A DNA stretch of 64,000 bases from Pseudomonas sp. N3-W (lineage in GTDB: Bacteria > Pseudomonadota > Gammaproteobacteria > Pseudomonadales > Pseudomonadaceae): the NCBI RefSeq assembly GCF_024970185.1, contig NZ_CP103965.1, positions 2,786,001-2,850,000 of the forward strand, in the 5' to 3' direction. Each line of letters starts with the position of its first letter. The first letter of the stretch is position 1. A program made the position numbers and the translations under genes. This document shows positions 30,289 through 39,968 of the stretch, one piece after another. The notes under the pieces were generated by a model, which saw nothing but the letters and a program-made list of their open reading frames with translations, searched no databases and had not been told where the DNA came from.

Positions 30289-30419
30289 CTGAAACTCAGA
30301 GGCGGCAAGCCCTCAATGACGAATTGAAACTTTTATATGACGCTTGCTGCTAGGTCTGCCTGTCGCTTTTTTGCTAAGGTGTCCAGCAACCCAATAAGAC
30401 CATATCGCGAGGTGTCTGC

Positions 30420-31061
30420 TTGATTAGGGTGCTAGTAGTCGATGACCATGATCTCGTTCGTACGGGCATTACACGAATGCTGGCTGACATCGATGGCCTG
30501 CAAGTAGTCGGACAGGCCGAGTCAGGGGAGGAATCCCTGTTGAAGGCGCGTGAGTTGAAACCCGATGTGGTGTTGATGGACGTCAAGATGCCCGGGATCG
30601 GCGGTCTTGAAGCCACGCGCAAATTATTGCGCAGTCATCCCGACATCAAAGTCGTCGCCGTCACTGTGTGTGAAGAAGACCCGTTTCCTACCCGGTTGTT
30701 GCAGGCGGGTGCGGCGGGCTATCTGACCAAGGGTGCCGGTTTGCCGGAAATGGTCCAGGCCATCAGGCTGGTATTTGCCGGGCAACGCTACATCAGCCCG
30801 CAGATTGCGCAGCAACTGGCGATCAAGTCTTTCCAGCCGACCAACGATTCGCCATTCGATGCGTTGTCGGAGCGTGAAATCCAGATTGCCTTGATGATTG
30901 TCGGCTGTCAGAAGGTTCAGATCATTTCCGACAAGCTTTGCCTGTCGCCAAAGACCGTGAACACTTATCGGTATCGCATTTTCGAAAAGCTTTCGATCAG
31001 CAGCGATGTCGAGTTGACGCTGCTGGCGGTTCGTCACGGCATGGTTGATGCCAGTCTCTGA
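30420..31061 (+). CDS. gacA: Response regulator GacA
   Basis: 213 residues: receiver domain (DD at 8-9, phospho-Asp in [10 protein letters not shown], Lys in YLTKGAG) and C-terminal LuxR-type helix-turn-helix ([29 protein letters not shown]). It starts with TTG, preceded by GAGGTG, as known for Pseudomonas gacA. GacS phosphorylates it, and it drives the Rsm small RNAs controlling secondary metabolism, biofilm and often T6SS. Followed two bases later by uvrC, the standard synteny. Confidence 0.97.
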   Translation: MIRVLVVDDHDLVRTGITRMLADIDGLQVVGQAESGEESLLKARELKPDVVLMDVKMPGIGGLEATRKLLRSHPDIKVVAVTVCEEDPFPTRLLQAGAAGYLTKGAGLPEMVQAIRLVFAGQRYISPQIAQQLAIKSFQPTNDSPFDALSEREIQIALMIVGCQKVQIISDKLCLSPKTVNTYRYRIFEKLSISSDVELTLLAVRHGMVDASL

Positions 31062-31063
31062 AA

Positions 31064-32887
31064 ATGACCGAAGTCTTTGATCCGAGTGCATTTCTGTCGA
31101 CCGTGAGCGGGCGCCCCGGCGTCTATCGCATGTTCGACAGCGATGCGCGCTTGCTGTACGTCGGCAAGGCCAAGAATCTCAAGAAGCGTCTGGCCAGCTA
31201 TTTCCGCAAGACCGGTCTGGCGCCCAAGACCGCAGCGCTGGTGGCTCGTATCGCCCAGGTCGAAACCACGATCACGTCGAACGAAACCGAGGCGTTGCTG
31301 CTTGAGCAGACACTGATCAAGGAATGGCGTCCGCCGTACAACATTCTGCTGCGCGACGACAAATCCTATCCGTATGTCTTTCTTTCCGATGGGCAGTTTC
31401 CACGCCTGAGCATTCATCGTGGCGCAAAAAAGGCCAAGGGCAAGTACTTCGGCCCTTATCCCAGCGCCGGCGCGATACGTGAAAGCCTGAGCCTGCTGCA
31501 AAAGACTTTTTTCGTTCGCCAGTGCGAAGACAGCTACTACAAGAACCGCACCCGGCCTTGCCTGCAATACCAGATCAAACGCTGCAAGGCGCCGTGTGTT
31601 GGCCTGGTCGAGCCCGAGGTGTATGCCGAGGACGTTCGGCACTCGGTGATGTTCCTCGAAGGGCGCAGCAACGCGCTGACCGACGAACTGTCGGCGGGGA
31701 TGGAAGAGGCGGCGATCAACCTCGAATTCGAGCGCGCTGCCGAACTGCGCGACCAGATTTCCCTGCTGCGCCGGGTCCAGGACCAGCAAAGCATGGAAGG
31801 TGGCACGGGCGACATCGACGTGATCGCCGCCTTCGTCAATCCGGGTGGCGCTTGCGTGCACCTGATCAGCGTACGCGGCGGACGGGTCCTGGGCAGCAAG
31901 AACTTCTTCCCGCAGGTGGGGATTGAAGAGGATGTTTCGGAGGTCATGGCGGCGTTTCTGGGCCAGTACTTCATCAGCAGCCCGGAACGCGATCTGCCAA
32001 GTGAACTGATCGTCAACGTGGTCCACGAAGACTTTGCGACCCTGATTGCGGCCATTGACGAGTTGCGCGGTCGTGAGTTGAGCATCAGTCACCGGGTGCG
32101 GGGCACTCGGGCGCGCTGGCAGCAACTGGCCGTGACCAACGCCGAACAGGCGCTGGGCGCACGCCTGGCCAACCGTCAGCACGTGGCGGCGCGTTTCGAT
32201 GCGCTGGCCGACGTGTTGAACCTGGATGAACCACCGCAGCGTCTTGAGTGCTACGACATCAGTCACTCCAGCGGCGAGGCCACGGTGGCGTCCTGCGTGG
32301 TGTTTGGTCCTGAAGGGCCGATCAAGTCCGACTATCGTCGCTACAACATCGAGGGCGTGACGCCAGGCGATGACTACGCAGCGATGCATCAGGCGCTGAC
32401 GCGGCGTTTCAGCAAGCTCAAGGAAGGCGAGGGCAAGTTGCCGGACATTCTGTTGGTGGACGGCGGCAAGGGGCAATTGTCCATGGCCCGCGACGTCCTC
32501 AACGAACTGGCCGTGCCGGATCTGATTCTGCTGGGCGTGGCCAAGGGCGCGACGCGCAAGGCCGGTTTTGAAACCTTGTACCTTAATGATGCTGCTCATG
32601 AATTCACCCTGCGTGGCGACTCGCCGGCCTTGCACCTGATCCAGCAGATTCGCGATGAAGCTCACCGCTTTGCCATTACCGGGCACCGCGCCCGACGCGG
32701 CAAAACCCGCCGCACGTCTACTCTTGAGGGCGTAGCGGGGGTCGGGCCGACACGTCGGCGCGATTTATTGAAACATTTTGGTGGATTGCAGGAGCTGTCT
32801 CGTGCCAGCATCGAAGAGATCGCCAAAGCACCCGGGATCAGTAAAAAGCTCGCTGAGTCGATTTATGCAAACCTGCACAGCGAGTAG
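31064..32887 (+). CDS. uvrC: Excinuclease ABC subunit C
   Basis: 607 residues. GIY-YIG nuclease ([19 protein letters not shown], residues ~15-40), a UVR domain (~200-240), an RNase H-like nuclease domain ([21 protein letters not shown]) and a C-terminal helix-hairpin-helix pair. It makes the dual incisions of nucleotide excision repair. Start ATG 31064 directly follows gacA. Confidence 0.97.
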   Translation: MTEVFDPSAFLSTVSGRPGVYRMFDSDARLLYVGKAKNLKKRLASYFRKTGLAPKTAALVARIAQVETTITSNETEALLLEQTLIKEWRPPYNILLRDDKSYPYVFLSDGQFPRLSIHRGAKKAKGKYFGPYPSAGAIRESLSLLQKTFFVRQCEDSYYKNRTRPCLQYQIKRCKAPCVGLVEPEVYAEDVRHSVMFLEGRSNALTDELSAGMEEAAINLEFERAAELRDQISLLRRVQDQQSMEGGTGDIDVIAAFVNPGGACVHLISVRGGRVLGSKNFFPQVGIEEDVSEVMAAFLGQYFISSPERDLPSELIVNVVHEDFATLIAAIDELRGRELSISHRVRGTRARWQQLAVTNAEQALGARLANRQHVAARFDALADVLNLDEPPQRLECYDISHSSGEATVASCVVFGPEGPIKSDYRRYNIEGVTPGDDYAAMHQALTRRFSKLKEGEGKLPDILLVDGGKGQLSMARDVLNELAVPDLILLGVAKGATRKAGFETLYLNDAAHEFTLRGDSPALHLIQQIRDEAHRFAITGHRARRGKTRRTSTLEGVAGVGPTRRRDLLKHFGGLQELSRASIEEIAKAPGISKKLAESIYANLHSE

Positions 32888-32920
32888 AATGCCCAACTCA
32901 CCTCGTAGCCAGTTGTGCCG

Positions 32921-33481
32921 ATGAATATCCCTAATCTGATTACCGTTCTACGCGTCCTGCTCATCCCGATCTTCATTTTACTGTTCTACCTGCCTTACCA
33001 GTGGAGCTACATGGCCTCCGCTTCGGTCTTCGCATTCGCTGCCGCCACCGACTGGCTGGACGGCTACCTGGCGCGCCGCCTGGAGCAAAGCACGCCGTTC
33101 GGGGCCTTCCTCGATCCAGTGGCTGACAAGCTGATGGTCGCGGTGGCGCTGGTACTGCTGGTGCAGGAACACGGCAACCTGTGGCTGACGCTGCCGGCCG
33201 CAGTGATCATTGGCCGCGAAATCGTCGTCTCGGCGCTCCGGGAGTGGATGGCCGAACTCGGCGCCCGCGCTCACGTCGCCGTGTCGAACCTGGGCAAATG
33301 GAAAACCGCCGCTCAAATGCTGGCGCTGGTGATCCTGTTGGCCAACCCTTCGGCCCTCAGCTTCTGGGTGATCGTGGGTTACACCCTGTTGCTGGTATCG
33401 GCGGGGCTGACATTGTGGTCCATGGTCCAATACCTGCGGGCTGCATGGCCGCACTTGAAGACCGACGTTGAAAAGAAATAA
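32921..33481 (+). CDS. pgsA: CDP-diacylglycerol-glycerol-3-phosphate phosphatidyltransferase
   Basis: 186 residues, an inner-membrane CDP-alcohol phosphatidyltransferase. The diagnostic motif DG-x2-AR-x8-G-x3-D-x3-D is complete ([20 protein letters not shown], then VAD). It makes phosphatidylglycerol phosphate. ATG 32921 ([11 protein letters not shown]) is chosen over the in-frame GTG six bases earlier. Confidence 0.96.
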   Translation: MNIPNLITVLRVLLIPIFILLFYLPYQWSYMASASVFAFAAATDWLDGYLARRLEQSTPFGAFLDPVADKLMVAVALVLLVQEHGNLWLTLPAAVIIGREIVVSALREWMAELGARAHVAVSNLGKWKTAAQMLALVILLANPSALSFWVIVGYTLLLVSAGLTLWSMVQYLRAAWPHLKTDVEKK

Positions 33482-33501
33482 AACTTTTTTGAATCAAGGG
33501 G

Positions 33502-33529
33502 TTGACGTGTGTTCCAGATTCTATAGAAT
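33502..33529 (+). promoter_or_regulatory. Promoter of tRNA-Gly
   Basis: TTGACG (33502-33507) and TAGAAT (33524-33529), 16 bp apart, ending 15 bases before the mature tRNA. Confidence 0.75.
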
Positions 33530-33544
33530 GCGCATCACCAAGAC

Positions 33545-33620
<76 letters not shown>

Positions 33621-33630
33621 AATACACAAA

Positions 33631-33661
33631 AACGCCACTCAATCGAGTGGCGTTTTTTTTT
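33631..33661 (+). terminator. Rho-independent terminator of tRNA-Gly
   Basis: ACGCCACTC/GAGTGGCGT stem with an AATC loop followed by a run of nine T. Confidence 0.93.
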
Positions 33662-34054
33662 GTCTGCGATTTGTGTTTTTACATCAGGGAAAGGGGCTTC
33701 GGCCTAATGCCGGTCAGTTAAGGATTTGAACACCGCAAACCTTGTGGGAGCGAGCCTGCTCGCGAAGGCGGTCTGATATTCGACATCAATGTTGAATGTG
33801 CTGGCCCTTTCGCGAGCAGGCTCGCTCCCACAGGTTTTGCGTCTTAACTGATCGGTATGAGGCTTCGGCCTCTTTTTTTGTACCCAAAAGAGGCTGGCGG
33901 GGTGTGCAGCGTGCTGCGGCAGGAGCGGTGGGTGGCAAGCGCTTCGGCTATCCCAAGAATTGGAACGATGCTCAGCTGTCCCATGCCGATCCCGATCAAG
34001 TCAGCGCAACGTTCGCCTTTCGACGTCAATGACAGTCCCTCAAAGCCTGACCCG
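33662..34054. other. Spacer with inverted REP pair
   Basis: No gene found. An inverted REP pair occupies 33744-33833 (GTGGGAGCGAGCCTGCTCGCG and its complement). The rest (33834-34054) has no recognisable coding content. Confidence 0.6.
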
Positions 34055-34598
34055 AGATCAGTCTGCGTGAGGCTCGTTCTCGCCGGGATGAGGCGCGAAA
34101 GTTGTCGCTCTAGGGGGCAATCCCCAGTCGCATCGTCGGCATACCCGTGAAGCCGACCGGCAAGCAGAAGAAAACACGTTCAATAGTACGTTCGACCACT
34201 GGGGAGAGCATTGGTCGCTCTCCCTCAAGGAAGGCCGCCAAAGCACGCTGTCTCAGATTCGACGGATCTTTGAAAAGGCCGTGCTGCCCACGCTGGGCCT
34301 GTGCTCCATCGGTGAGATTCGTCGCCCCGATCTGCTGGCGATGTTGGCGCGGATCGAGCAGCGCGGCGCTTTCACTACTGCTGAGAAATGCCGGATCTTG
34401 TTCAATCAGTTGTTTCGTTTTGCCATGGTTAAGGTTCCGGCTCTAGAGCAGAACCCGGCCTGGGAGCTGGATGTGGTGGCGATGCCCAAGCCGCCGGTGG
34501 TCCATCAACCCTTCCTGCGTATGGCCGAGCTTCCGGCATTCCCATCATGCGTGTTGCTTCTGGCGTCGTGCCGGAAGGGTAGGCAAGCGGGGCTATAA
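34055..34598 (+). pseudogene. Decayed P4-type tyrosine integrase fragment
   Basis: Two frames carry integrase sequence. ISLREAR then RDEARKLSL (about 34055-34111) is the end of the N-terminal arm-binding domain. After a frameshift near 34110, FDHWGEHWSLSLKEG onward (to about 34560) is the core-binding region, including RRIFEKAVLPTLG and RTAEKCR-like TTAEKCRILFNQLFRFA. The catalytic domain (R...HxxR...Y) is absent. Position downstream of tRNA-Gly supports a relic of a tRNA-targeting island. Confidence 0.8.
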
Positions 34599-34809
34599 GC
34601 AGTAGAGCAATAATGATCAGCACTTGTCGGCTGACAGCGTGAAGGCAGTACATCGGCCGCAACTCCAATACATGGGAGGCCGATGCCCTTAAGGTTGCTG
34701 GTGCACTGCCACTAAAAATAGGAATGGACCTTGGTCCGGTATTCTCAAAGGTAGTGTGCAGTTGAAAGCGGGAGCCAGTTTGTGAATGGAACGGAGTATG
34801 TTGAATAAA
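34599..34809. other. Spacer
   Basis: Nothing recognisable between the integrase relic and the helicase terminator. Confidence 0.4.
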
Positions 34810-34852
34810 CGAAATGATGAGTCGCGCTTATTCAGCGTGGCTCATCGTTTCG
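34810..34852 (-). terminator. Hairpin terminator after the helicase gene
   Basis: Arms CGAAATGATGAG and CTCATCGTTTCG (one G-T pair) around an 19-base loop. On the minus strand TTTATTC follows. It lies just past the helicase stop at 34870. Confidence 0.65.
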
Positions 34853-34869
34853 TCGAAAAAAACAGGATG

Positions 34870-37815
34870 TCAGTTATTAATAATTACTTGTAGGTCTGAT
34901 CCGGAGATTCCTTTGATGTATGTGTAGCTAGTCCCCAGTACTGTAAGTTGTTCGTCCGAGATTTTAGCTTTTGAAATTGCTGGCTGTACTATGAAAAAGC
35001 CAACTGATAGTTCGTTGTCTCGGCATTTGTAGCGAAGTAAGTCAACTTCGTCAATGGTGCCTTTTAGTATTCTATTAAAACCCTTGTCAATGGATTTCGA
35101 AAAGCGAGATACCATCTGTGAAAAGAGAGCTTCGCCAGAGTGTAGCCATTTCACTGATCGAGAAGTTTGACCGCTGACTTCATAGGCGTCAGTAACTCTT
35201 GCCCCAGGCGTCGCCACTCCATCCTTAGATCCACAGTACTTGCAATGATAGAAATCAACAGTGATGATGCCGTCGTTTTCGTTTATCCCGATGAGATCGG
35301 CGATCTCGCCGGCACCATCGTCATTGAAAATAATTTGGTACTTGTCTTCAATTTTTTTGTACGTGAAACCCTGTACGGTGTCTAAATTTTCGTCTTTGCC
35401 CATCGATTCGTTCTGAATCTGCGTATCTCCCCAATCCCACGCCGAGATGAGCTTTAATGGCATCTTAATATTTAGCGTCACAGGAGAGTAATATCTGTAA
35501 TTCCCGAATATGAATGACCCGTCCTGCTTAAGAATTCGAAACGGGTTGTCATCCAGATACTCTGCCAGCGGACGCTCATTTTGCAGCGAGATTTTTGCGC
35601 CATCGCAGATTGTCTTATACCCATCTTCTAGTAGGTTGATTTTTACTATGGCGATTTGTTGGCGATATTTTTCATCACTGTCGGTAAGGAGTGGTATTTC
35701 TATTAGGGTGTCCGAGGTGCGTTTCGGTTGGCCTGGGTAGACTTCCAAAAGATTGTAGGATAATCCATCTATCGTTATTGATATCTTTGCCTCTGTCTCG
35801 ATACCGATCGAGTCCGGCCAGTCTGCGTAAAATAATCCAGTCGGCCATGCTTCACGTATTTGTTCAGAGCGCATTACGTTATTCAGGATGTTCTGCGGGT
35901 CGATGTTTGCGTCATTGAGCTTGACCGCTGCTTGGTCGCACCAGCGTACCCAGTAGTCGATGGATTCTGAGTTCATTTCCCATATTTTACCTTTATGGGA
36001 ACATCCCGCAGTGGTCTTATCACCATCTTCAAAACCCGTTGCGAAGATGTTGGACTTCACCGCTGTGCCATTCTCGAGCTCACTCATGATCGCATTGATG
36101 TCGCGACCTACATGCATCGTGAACCGTACATCTTTTTGCGCGCGTGACAGGCCAACGTTCTGTAGCTTCAGGAAGGTAATGTTGTGTAATGTTCGGAAGG
36201 TTTTCTCACCTGCTATTTTGGTGCTGGCAGAGGAAACCAGATCCCGAAATTTCAATGCTTGACCTTCGTCTCCTGAGCAGTTTATAAAAAGTGTTTGATC
36301 ATCCTTGCGGTAGTATGCAAGGTACAAATACCATTCAGTATTATGGATTTCGAAAGTGTTAGCCCAGCTGACGGATACGTCCGCTTTGGTTACTAAAATT
36401 ACCGTATCACCGGACTCATTTACGGACGAATACTGGAGCTTTTCTTTATTGGACTTGAAGTGCGCGGCTCTCGCGGGAGTCCAATCCTCTTTTTCTACGT
36501 GGTACGCAATCGCGCTGATTTTCGGTATTGGATTGAGGGCTAGAATTTTTTCTCCGTCCTCGTCGTCAGAAAACTGCGAGGTTAGCTCCTCCCTCTGAAC
36601 CTCTCTGTGGATTTTTTCTGCGCTGACGTCTCGGATTACCGCACTCCAGTCTGCGCTTTCTTTGTAAAGCGCAGACATCTGTGAGTCCATTTTTTGGTTG
36701 GCGATATTTGCGACAAATTTTGCATTTCCGAGCTTCTTATCGACTCGTGTCAATCGACCTATGAATTGCAGGGTGACGGCTGGGCTTCTGTGCTGGTCAT
36801 GTATGGCGGCGATTTTCAGTTCTGGAAGATCGAAGCCTTCTCCAAGCATGTCGACACATACAATAACTTTGTGTTTTTTGCGTTTTATATTTTCGAGAGT
36901 TGCCGCTCTGTTGGCTGACTTGCTGTGTATGAGTACAGGGTCTAGGTCTTCAAATTTACGGTAAATTTCGAAAAGAAGTTTTGCTTTCTTCTGTGTTTTT
37001 GCCCTGACCATCATTAAGTGATCTTTGCCCTCATCTAGATCCACTCTGAGGAGGGCTATTGCTTTTTCTGCAATGGCTGCATCGGCTAGGCTGGGTTGGT
37101 ACTCTCGAATTGGATGAAATTCTATTTTTTGGAAGTAGCCATCGATCTGGGCTTCCTTGAGCGGATAGTTATATATTATTTTCCCGTCCAGCCCCTCTTT
37201 ATCTTCGCGAAATGGCGTCGCGGTGAATTGAATGCAAGGCTTACCCGCAAACGCTTTGCGAATCCGACTCCATGTGCTGGCAGCGACGTGGTGTGCCTCA
37301 TCGATAACTAGATGAGTACAAAGTTTTGTCAGGGCCGCAAGCTCTTCCTCATTAAAATGCTGGAGTGCTTGAGGGGTGGCTATCAGAACGTTGAATTGTT
37401 CCAGCTTCTCAACTTCGTTAACGGTGAGTTTTGAGCTTAGTTTTGAGATCGCAGGGCTCAGAACCGCTGGTACCACCGCTTTCATGTTGCGAAGAGTCTT
37501 AAGGGCAACAATTTTCTCGGCGGTCTGCTCTCGCAGTGCGTCGGAGGGGACGATAATCAGAGTTCTTGGAAATGTGCCAGCCAAGATCAACGAAAAAATT
37601 GTGTCGGTTTTACCTGTTCCTGTGGGCATCACAACAGTAGCGGGAATATCCGGGGTGGAGATTAAATGGCCCAGCGTCATGTGCAGCGCAGCGAGCTGGG
37701 GTTTGCGCAGCCCGAAATCTCCATTGCTTGAGTTTGGTTCTATAAAGCGAAATGGATTGTCTATCCAGCTACGGTATGCATCATTCGTTTTATACATCCC
37801 TGCATCGAGCGGCAT
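34870..37815 (-). CDS. SF2 helicase with possible C-terminal nuclease domain (candidate defence gene)
   Basis: 981 residues. N-terminal SF2 (ResIII-like) helicase: Walker A MPTGTGKT (K69), DEAH box (172-175), TATPF (198-202), a GEGFDLPEL segment and motif VI QFIGRLTR (350-357). The ~600-residue C-terminal part ends (about 830-870) with GEIADLIGI and, 15 or so residues later, TVDFYHCKYC. That acid...D-x4-K layout resembles PD-(D/E)xK-type nucleases; this reading is inference. A strong GGAG site precedes ATG 37815. Base composition is clearly AT-richer than its neighbours, and it sits next to an integrase relic at a tRNA, so it looks horizontally acquired. Confidence 0.8.
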   Translation of the reverse strand: MPLDAGMYKTNDAYRSWIDNPFRFIEPNSSNGDFGLRKPQLAALHMTLGHLISTPDIPATVVMPTGTGKTDTIFSLILAGTFPRTLIIVPSDALREQTAEKIVALKTLRNMKAVVPAVLSPAISKLSSKLTVNEVEKLEQFNVLIATPQALQHFNEEELAALTKLCTHLVIDEAHHVAASTWSRIRKAFAGKPCIQFTATPFREDKEGLDGKIIYNYPLKEAQIDGYFQKIEFHPIREYQPSLADAAIAEKAIALLRVDLDEGKDHLMMVRAKTQKKAKLLFEIYRKFEDLDPVLIHSKSANRAATLENIKRKKHKVIVCVDMLGEGFDLPELKIAAIHDQHRSPAVTLQFIGRLTRVDKKLGNAKFVANIANQKMDSQMSALYKESADWSAVIRDVSAEKIHREVQREELTSQFSDDEDGEKILALNPIPKISAIAYHVEKEDWTPARAAHFKSNKEKLQYSSVNESGDTVILVTKADVSVSWANTFEIHNTEWYLYLAYYRKDDQTLFINCSGDEGQALKFRDLVSSASTKIAGEKTFRTLHNITFLKLQNVGLSRAQKDVRFTMHVGRDINAIMSELENGTAVKSNIFATGFEDGDKTTAGCSHKGKIWEMNSESIDYWVRWCDQAAVKLNDANIDPQNILNNVMRSEQIREAWPTGLFYADWPDSIGIETEAKISITIDGLSYNLLEVYPGQPKRTSDTLIEIPLLTDSDEKYRQQIAIVKINLLEDGYKTICDGAKISLQNERPLAEYLDDNPFRILKQDGSFIFGNYRYYSPVTLNIKMPLKLISAWDWGDTQIQNESMGKDENLDTVQGFTYKKIEDKYQIIFNDDGAGEIADLIGINENDGIITVDFYHCKYCGSKDGVATPGARVTDAYEVSGQTSRSVKWLHSGEALFSQMVSRFSKSIDKGFNRILKGTIDEVDLLRYKCRDNELSVGFFIVQPAISKAKISDEQLTVLGTSYTYIKGISGSDLQVIINN

Positions 37816-37941
37816 CAGTTCATCTCCAAGTTATTGGTGGCAATATATCTGATTGTTGTTGATATCTTTGGCTTGTGAATCCGTTCGAGGGACACCAGCA
37901 CTTCCTGAGTGATCGCGTTCAGGCGCATGGAGTAGATGTGT
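37815..37941 (-). pseudogene. Fragment of tssL 3' end
   Basis: From 37941 to 37881 the minus strand encodes IYSMRLNAITQEVLVSLERI, nearly identical to the C-terminus of the intact TssL (IYSMRLNSITQEVLASLERI, gene at 39120). The frame then runs through AT-rich DNA and stops at 37815-37817, overlapping the helicase start as TGATG. It is joined directly to a vgrG fragment. Confidence 0.85.
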
Positions 37942-38149
37942 AAGCCGTGACATGACGCCAGAGGGTGAGCAGCCCTGCCAGATCGAGCACCCGATTGAAG
38001 TCGATAGCAGCGTTGTGGCTGGTCAGTTCCAGTTCCAGTTCGAGCTTGAAGGGCTGGGACAGGCCTTCTTCAAGGGTGAACGAGACCACTTCGAATGCAT
38101 CGCCCTTCAAGGGCTCAAAGGTGAAACGCAGGTCGCTTTGGCAGGGCAT
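37919..38149 (-). pseudogene. Truncated vgrG 5' fragment
   Basis: Encodes MPCQSDLRFTFEPLKG onward for about 62 residues, nearly identical to the start of the intact VgrG at 50290 (with a two-residue EL duplication). It then breaks into unrelated sequence after TLWRH. A good ribosome site (GGAGG) precedes ATG 38149. It lies just after the PAAR gene, where a full vgrG would be expected. Confidence 0.88.
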
Positions 38150-38175
38150 GGGCCTCCATGTCAAGTATGTGAGTG

Positions 38176-38433
38176 TCAATCGATCAACCAACTGCTATCA
38201 CCGTTTTCCAGTTCGCCATCATGGTCGGTGGTGTCGCCGACGCGGGCTACGGCTTTTCCGTTGATGTTCATTGAGGGCGAGCCGCTGGTGATCATTGCAC
38301 CGCAGCCGAGGGTGTCGCCGACAAGTGCGACGGCGCGACCGTTGACGGTGACGTTGCGCGTACCATTGTCGACGGTGGTGGGTCCGCACAAAGGGCAATC
38401 ATGGTCGTGTCCGACCAGAACGACGGCAGGCAT
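38176..38433 (-). CDS. PAAR domain protein (T6SS spike tip)
   Basis: 85 residues forming a single PAAR domain: repeated GRAVALVGD / GKAVARVGD units and the metal-ligand-type segment HDHDCPLCG. PAAR proteins sharpen the VgrG spike and can recruit effectors; this one has no effector extension. AGGAGG precedes the ATG. It follows hcp in the left T6SS operon. Confidence 0.9.
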   Translation of the reverse strand: MPAVVLVGHDHDCPLCGPTTVDNGTRNVTVNGRAVALVGDTLGCGAMITSGSPSMNINGKAVARVGDTTDHDGELENGDSSWLID

Positions 38434-38463
38434 AGAGCCTCCTGATTAGTATCGAGTCAGTAG

Positions 38464-38491
38464 ACATTCCGCCGCCCAGGCGGCGGAATGT
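38464..38491 (-). other. Strong hairpin between hcp and PAAR
   Basis: Perfect 13-bp stem (ACATTCCGCCGCC with its complement) and a two-base loop, no T-tract. Likely stabilises the abundant hcp message or attenuates transcription into PAAR. Confidence 0.6.
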
Positions 38492-38503
38492 GCCGGTTGG
38501 CGG

Positions 38504-39016
38504 TTAAGCCGGCTTGCGCCAGTCGTCCGAAGCTTCGGTACCGGCCACTACATGGCTCCAGCTGACCTTTCGATAAGCCAGGCTGGTCTTGATCAACTGG
38601 GTGTAGTTGGCGTTGTCGCTGTCCTGGGCGTGGGGCAGCACGGTGTGAATTTCGACGACGGTGGCGTCCTCGAGTTTGGTGGTGAAGAAGTGCTCCTGTT
38701 TGCCATCGCCGGAGGTGCGGAACCACTTGACCTCAACGGTCGGCAGCATTTCACCGGTGGCCAAAGCCTGGTAAAGCATGGGCGAGGCTTTGCTCAGGGC
38801 GCTGGTGAAGATCAGTGGTTTATGCACGCGCTGACCTGCGGGCTGACCGCTTTGCGGGTCGGTAGGCGTGGTGATTTGATGATCGATTTCCTGGGCAAGG
38901 ATTTCGTCCTCGTGGCCTTCCACATAAACGTTGCCCATCGAGTCAGCGGTGAACGCGCCCTTGGTGATATGGCCTTGGCTTTGGCCGTGGATGCAGATGT
39001 AAGCAGGTGTTGGCAT
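38504..39016 (-). CDS. hcp: Hcp (TssD), T6SS tube protein
   Basis: 170 residues, Hcp1 family, with the opening PAYICIHGQSQGHITKGAF and the conserved HKPLIFTSALSKASPMLYQAL. Hexamers stack to form the inner tube and carry effectors. No signal peptide, as expected. Confidence 0.95.
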   Translation of the reverse strand: MPTPAYICIHGQSQGHITKGAFTADSMGNVYVEGHEDEILAQEIDHQITTPTDPQSGQPAGQRVHKPLIFTSALSKASPMLYQALATGEMLPTVEVKWFRTSGDGKQEHFFTTKLEDATVVEIHTVLPHAQDSDNANYTQLIKTSLAYRKVSWSHVVAGTEASDDWRKPA

Positions 39017-39119
39017 GACAAGCTCCTTGTCGCGATGATTAAACGACCCTGAGGCCGTGGGTTATGGCCCAAGAGGCCATGGTTTTGCAGGGGCTCGGGA
39101 TGAGCGCGCTGAAAATCGG

Positions 39120-39968
39120 TTATAGGTTGAGAATTCGCTCCAGGGAGGCGAGCACTTCCTGGGTGATGCTGTTCAGGCGCATCGAGTAGATCGTGAAGGC
39201 GCAGCTCAGCACGGCGGCGGCCAATGCCCACGGCGTCCACAACGGCCAGGCGCGTTTGATCCGGTAGTTGCGCGGTGCGACGTTTTTCAGTGGGTCGGTC
39301 AGGCGTTTGGGTGTGTCGCCACGCAATGGGCGCAACAGGCCGTGCAGTTGGTTGATGATCTTCTGTATTTCATCATCGCCCTTGCTATGGGCGCCGTATT
39401 TGCCTTTGAGGCCGGAGATCAGGCACTGGTACATGAACTCCAGCACATGCTGGTACCGGGCTGCTTCGGGGATCATGTTGTTCATGACAGTGAAGAACCG
39501 CTCACCGCCTCGGGTTTCCCCATGAAACTGGCTGAGCAATGAGCGTTCACTCCAACTGGAGAGCCTGCCCCAGGTGGTGGCCATGACTACCTCGTCCAGC
39601 AGCAGGCAGAGACTGTAGGAGTAGGCCTTGAGCGTGCCGGCGTCGTAGTCGAGCTGGCTGACTTCTTCCATGATCGTGGTGATCTGGTTGCTGACGCTTT
39701 GGTAGAGAGCGGGCACGTCGCTGTGTTGGTCCAGGCGCCGTAGGCGGATCACCAGGCCGATCAGGGGCGTGGCGGCATCGCACAGTGGGTTCCAGGCCAG
39801 GCCGCGCATATCGAATTCGGTGTCTGCGAGTAGTGGTTCGGGTTTGGTCTTGGCCTGTTCCTCAACGACATCTGATCCCGTGCTGCTTGTGGCCTGTTGC
39901 AGATAGCTGAAGATCCGGTTGCTGTTGTCCGCTGGCGGCGTGGATTCGGTGGGCATTGTCTCACTCAT
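39120..39968 (-). CDS. tssL: TssL (DotU/IcmH), T6SS membrane complex
   Basis: 282 residues: a cytoplasmic DotU domain (NPLCDAATPLIGLVIRLR, YSLCLLLDEVV) and a single C-terminal membrane helix (PWALAAAVLSCAFTIYSM). No peptidoglycan-binding extension. ATG 39968 has GGAG eight bases upstream and overlaps the tssK stop by eight bases. Confidence 0.95.
   Translation of the reverse strand: MSETMPTESTPPADNSNRIFSYLQQATSSTGSDVVEEQAKTKPEPLLADTEFDMRGLAWNPLCDAATPLIGLVIRLRRLDQHSDVPALYQSVSNQITTIMEEVSQLDYDAGTLKAYSYSLCLLLDEVVMATTWGRLSSWSERSLLSQFHGETRGGERFFTVMNNMIPEAARYQHVLEFMYQCLISGLKGKYGAHSKGDDEIQKIINQLHGLLRPLRGDTPKRLTDPLKNVAPRNYRIKRAWPLWTPWALAAAVLSCAFTIYSMRLNSITQEVLASLERILNL

Noticed and set aside
31034..32686. 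550-codon minus-strand ORF
   Set aside because: Antisense to uvrC; no recognisable domain.
33662..34809. Further tRNA genes after tRNA-Gly (often present at this locus)
   Set aside because: No cloverleaf could be folded; only REPs and the integrase relic are present.
34870..37815. Type I or III restriction enzyme R subunit
   Set aside because: Helicase motifs fit, but no methyltransferase or specificity gene lies nearby and the layout of the C-terminal part differs.
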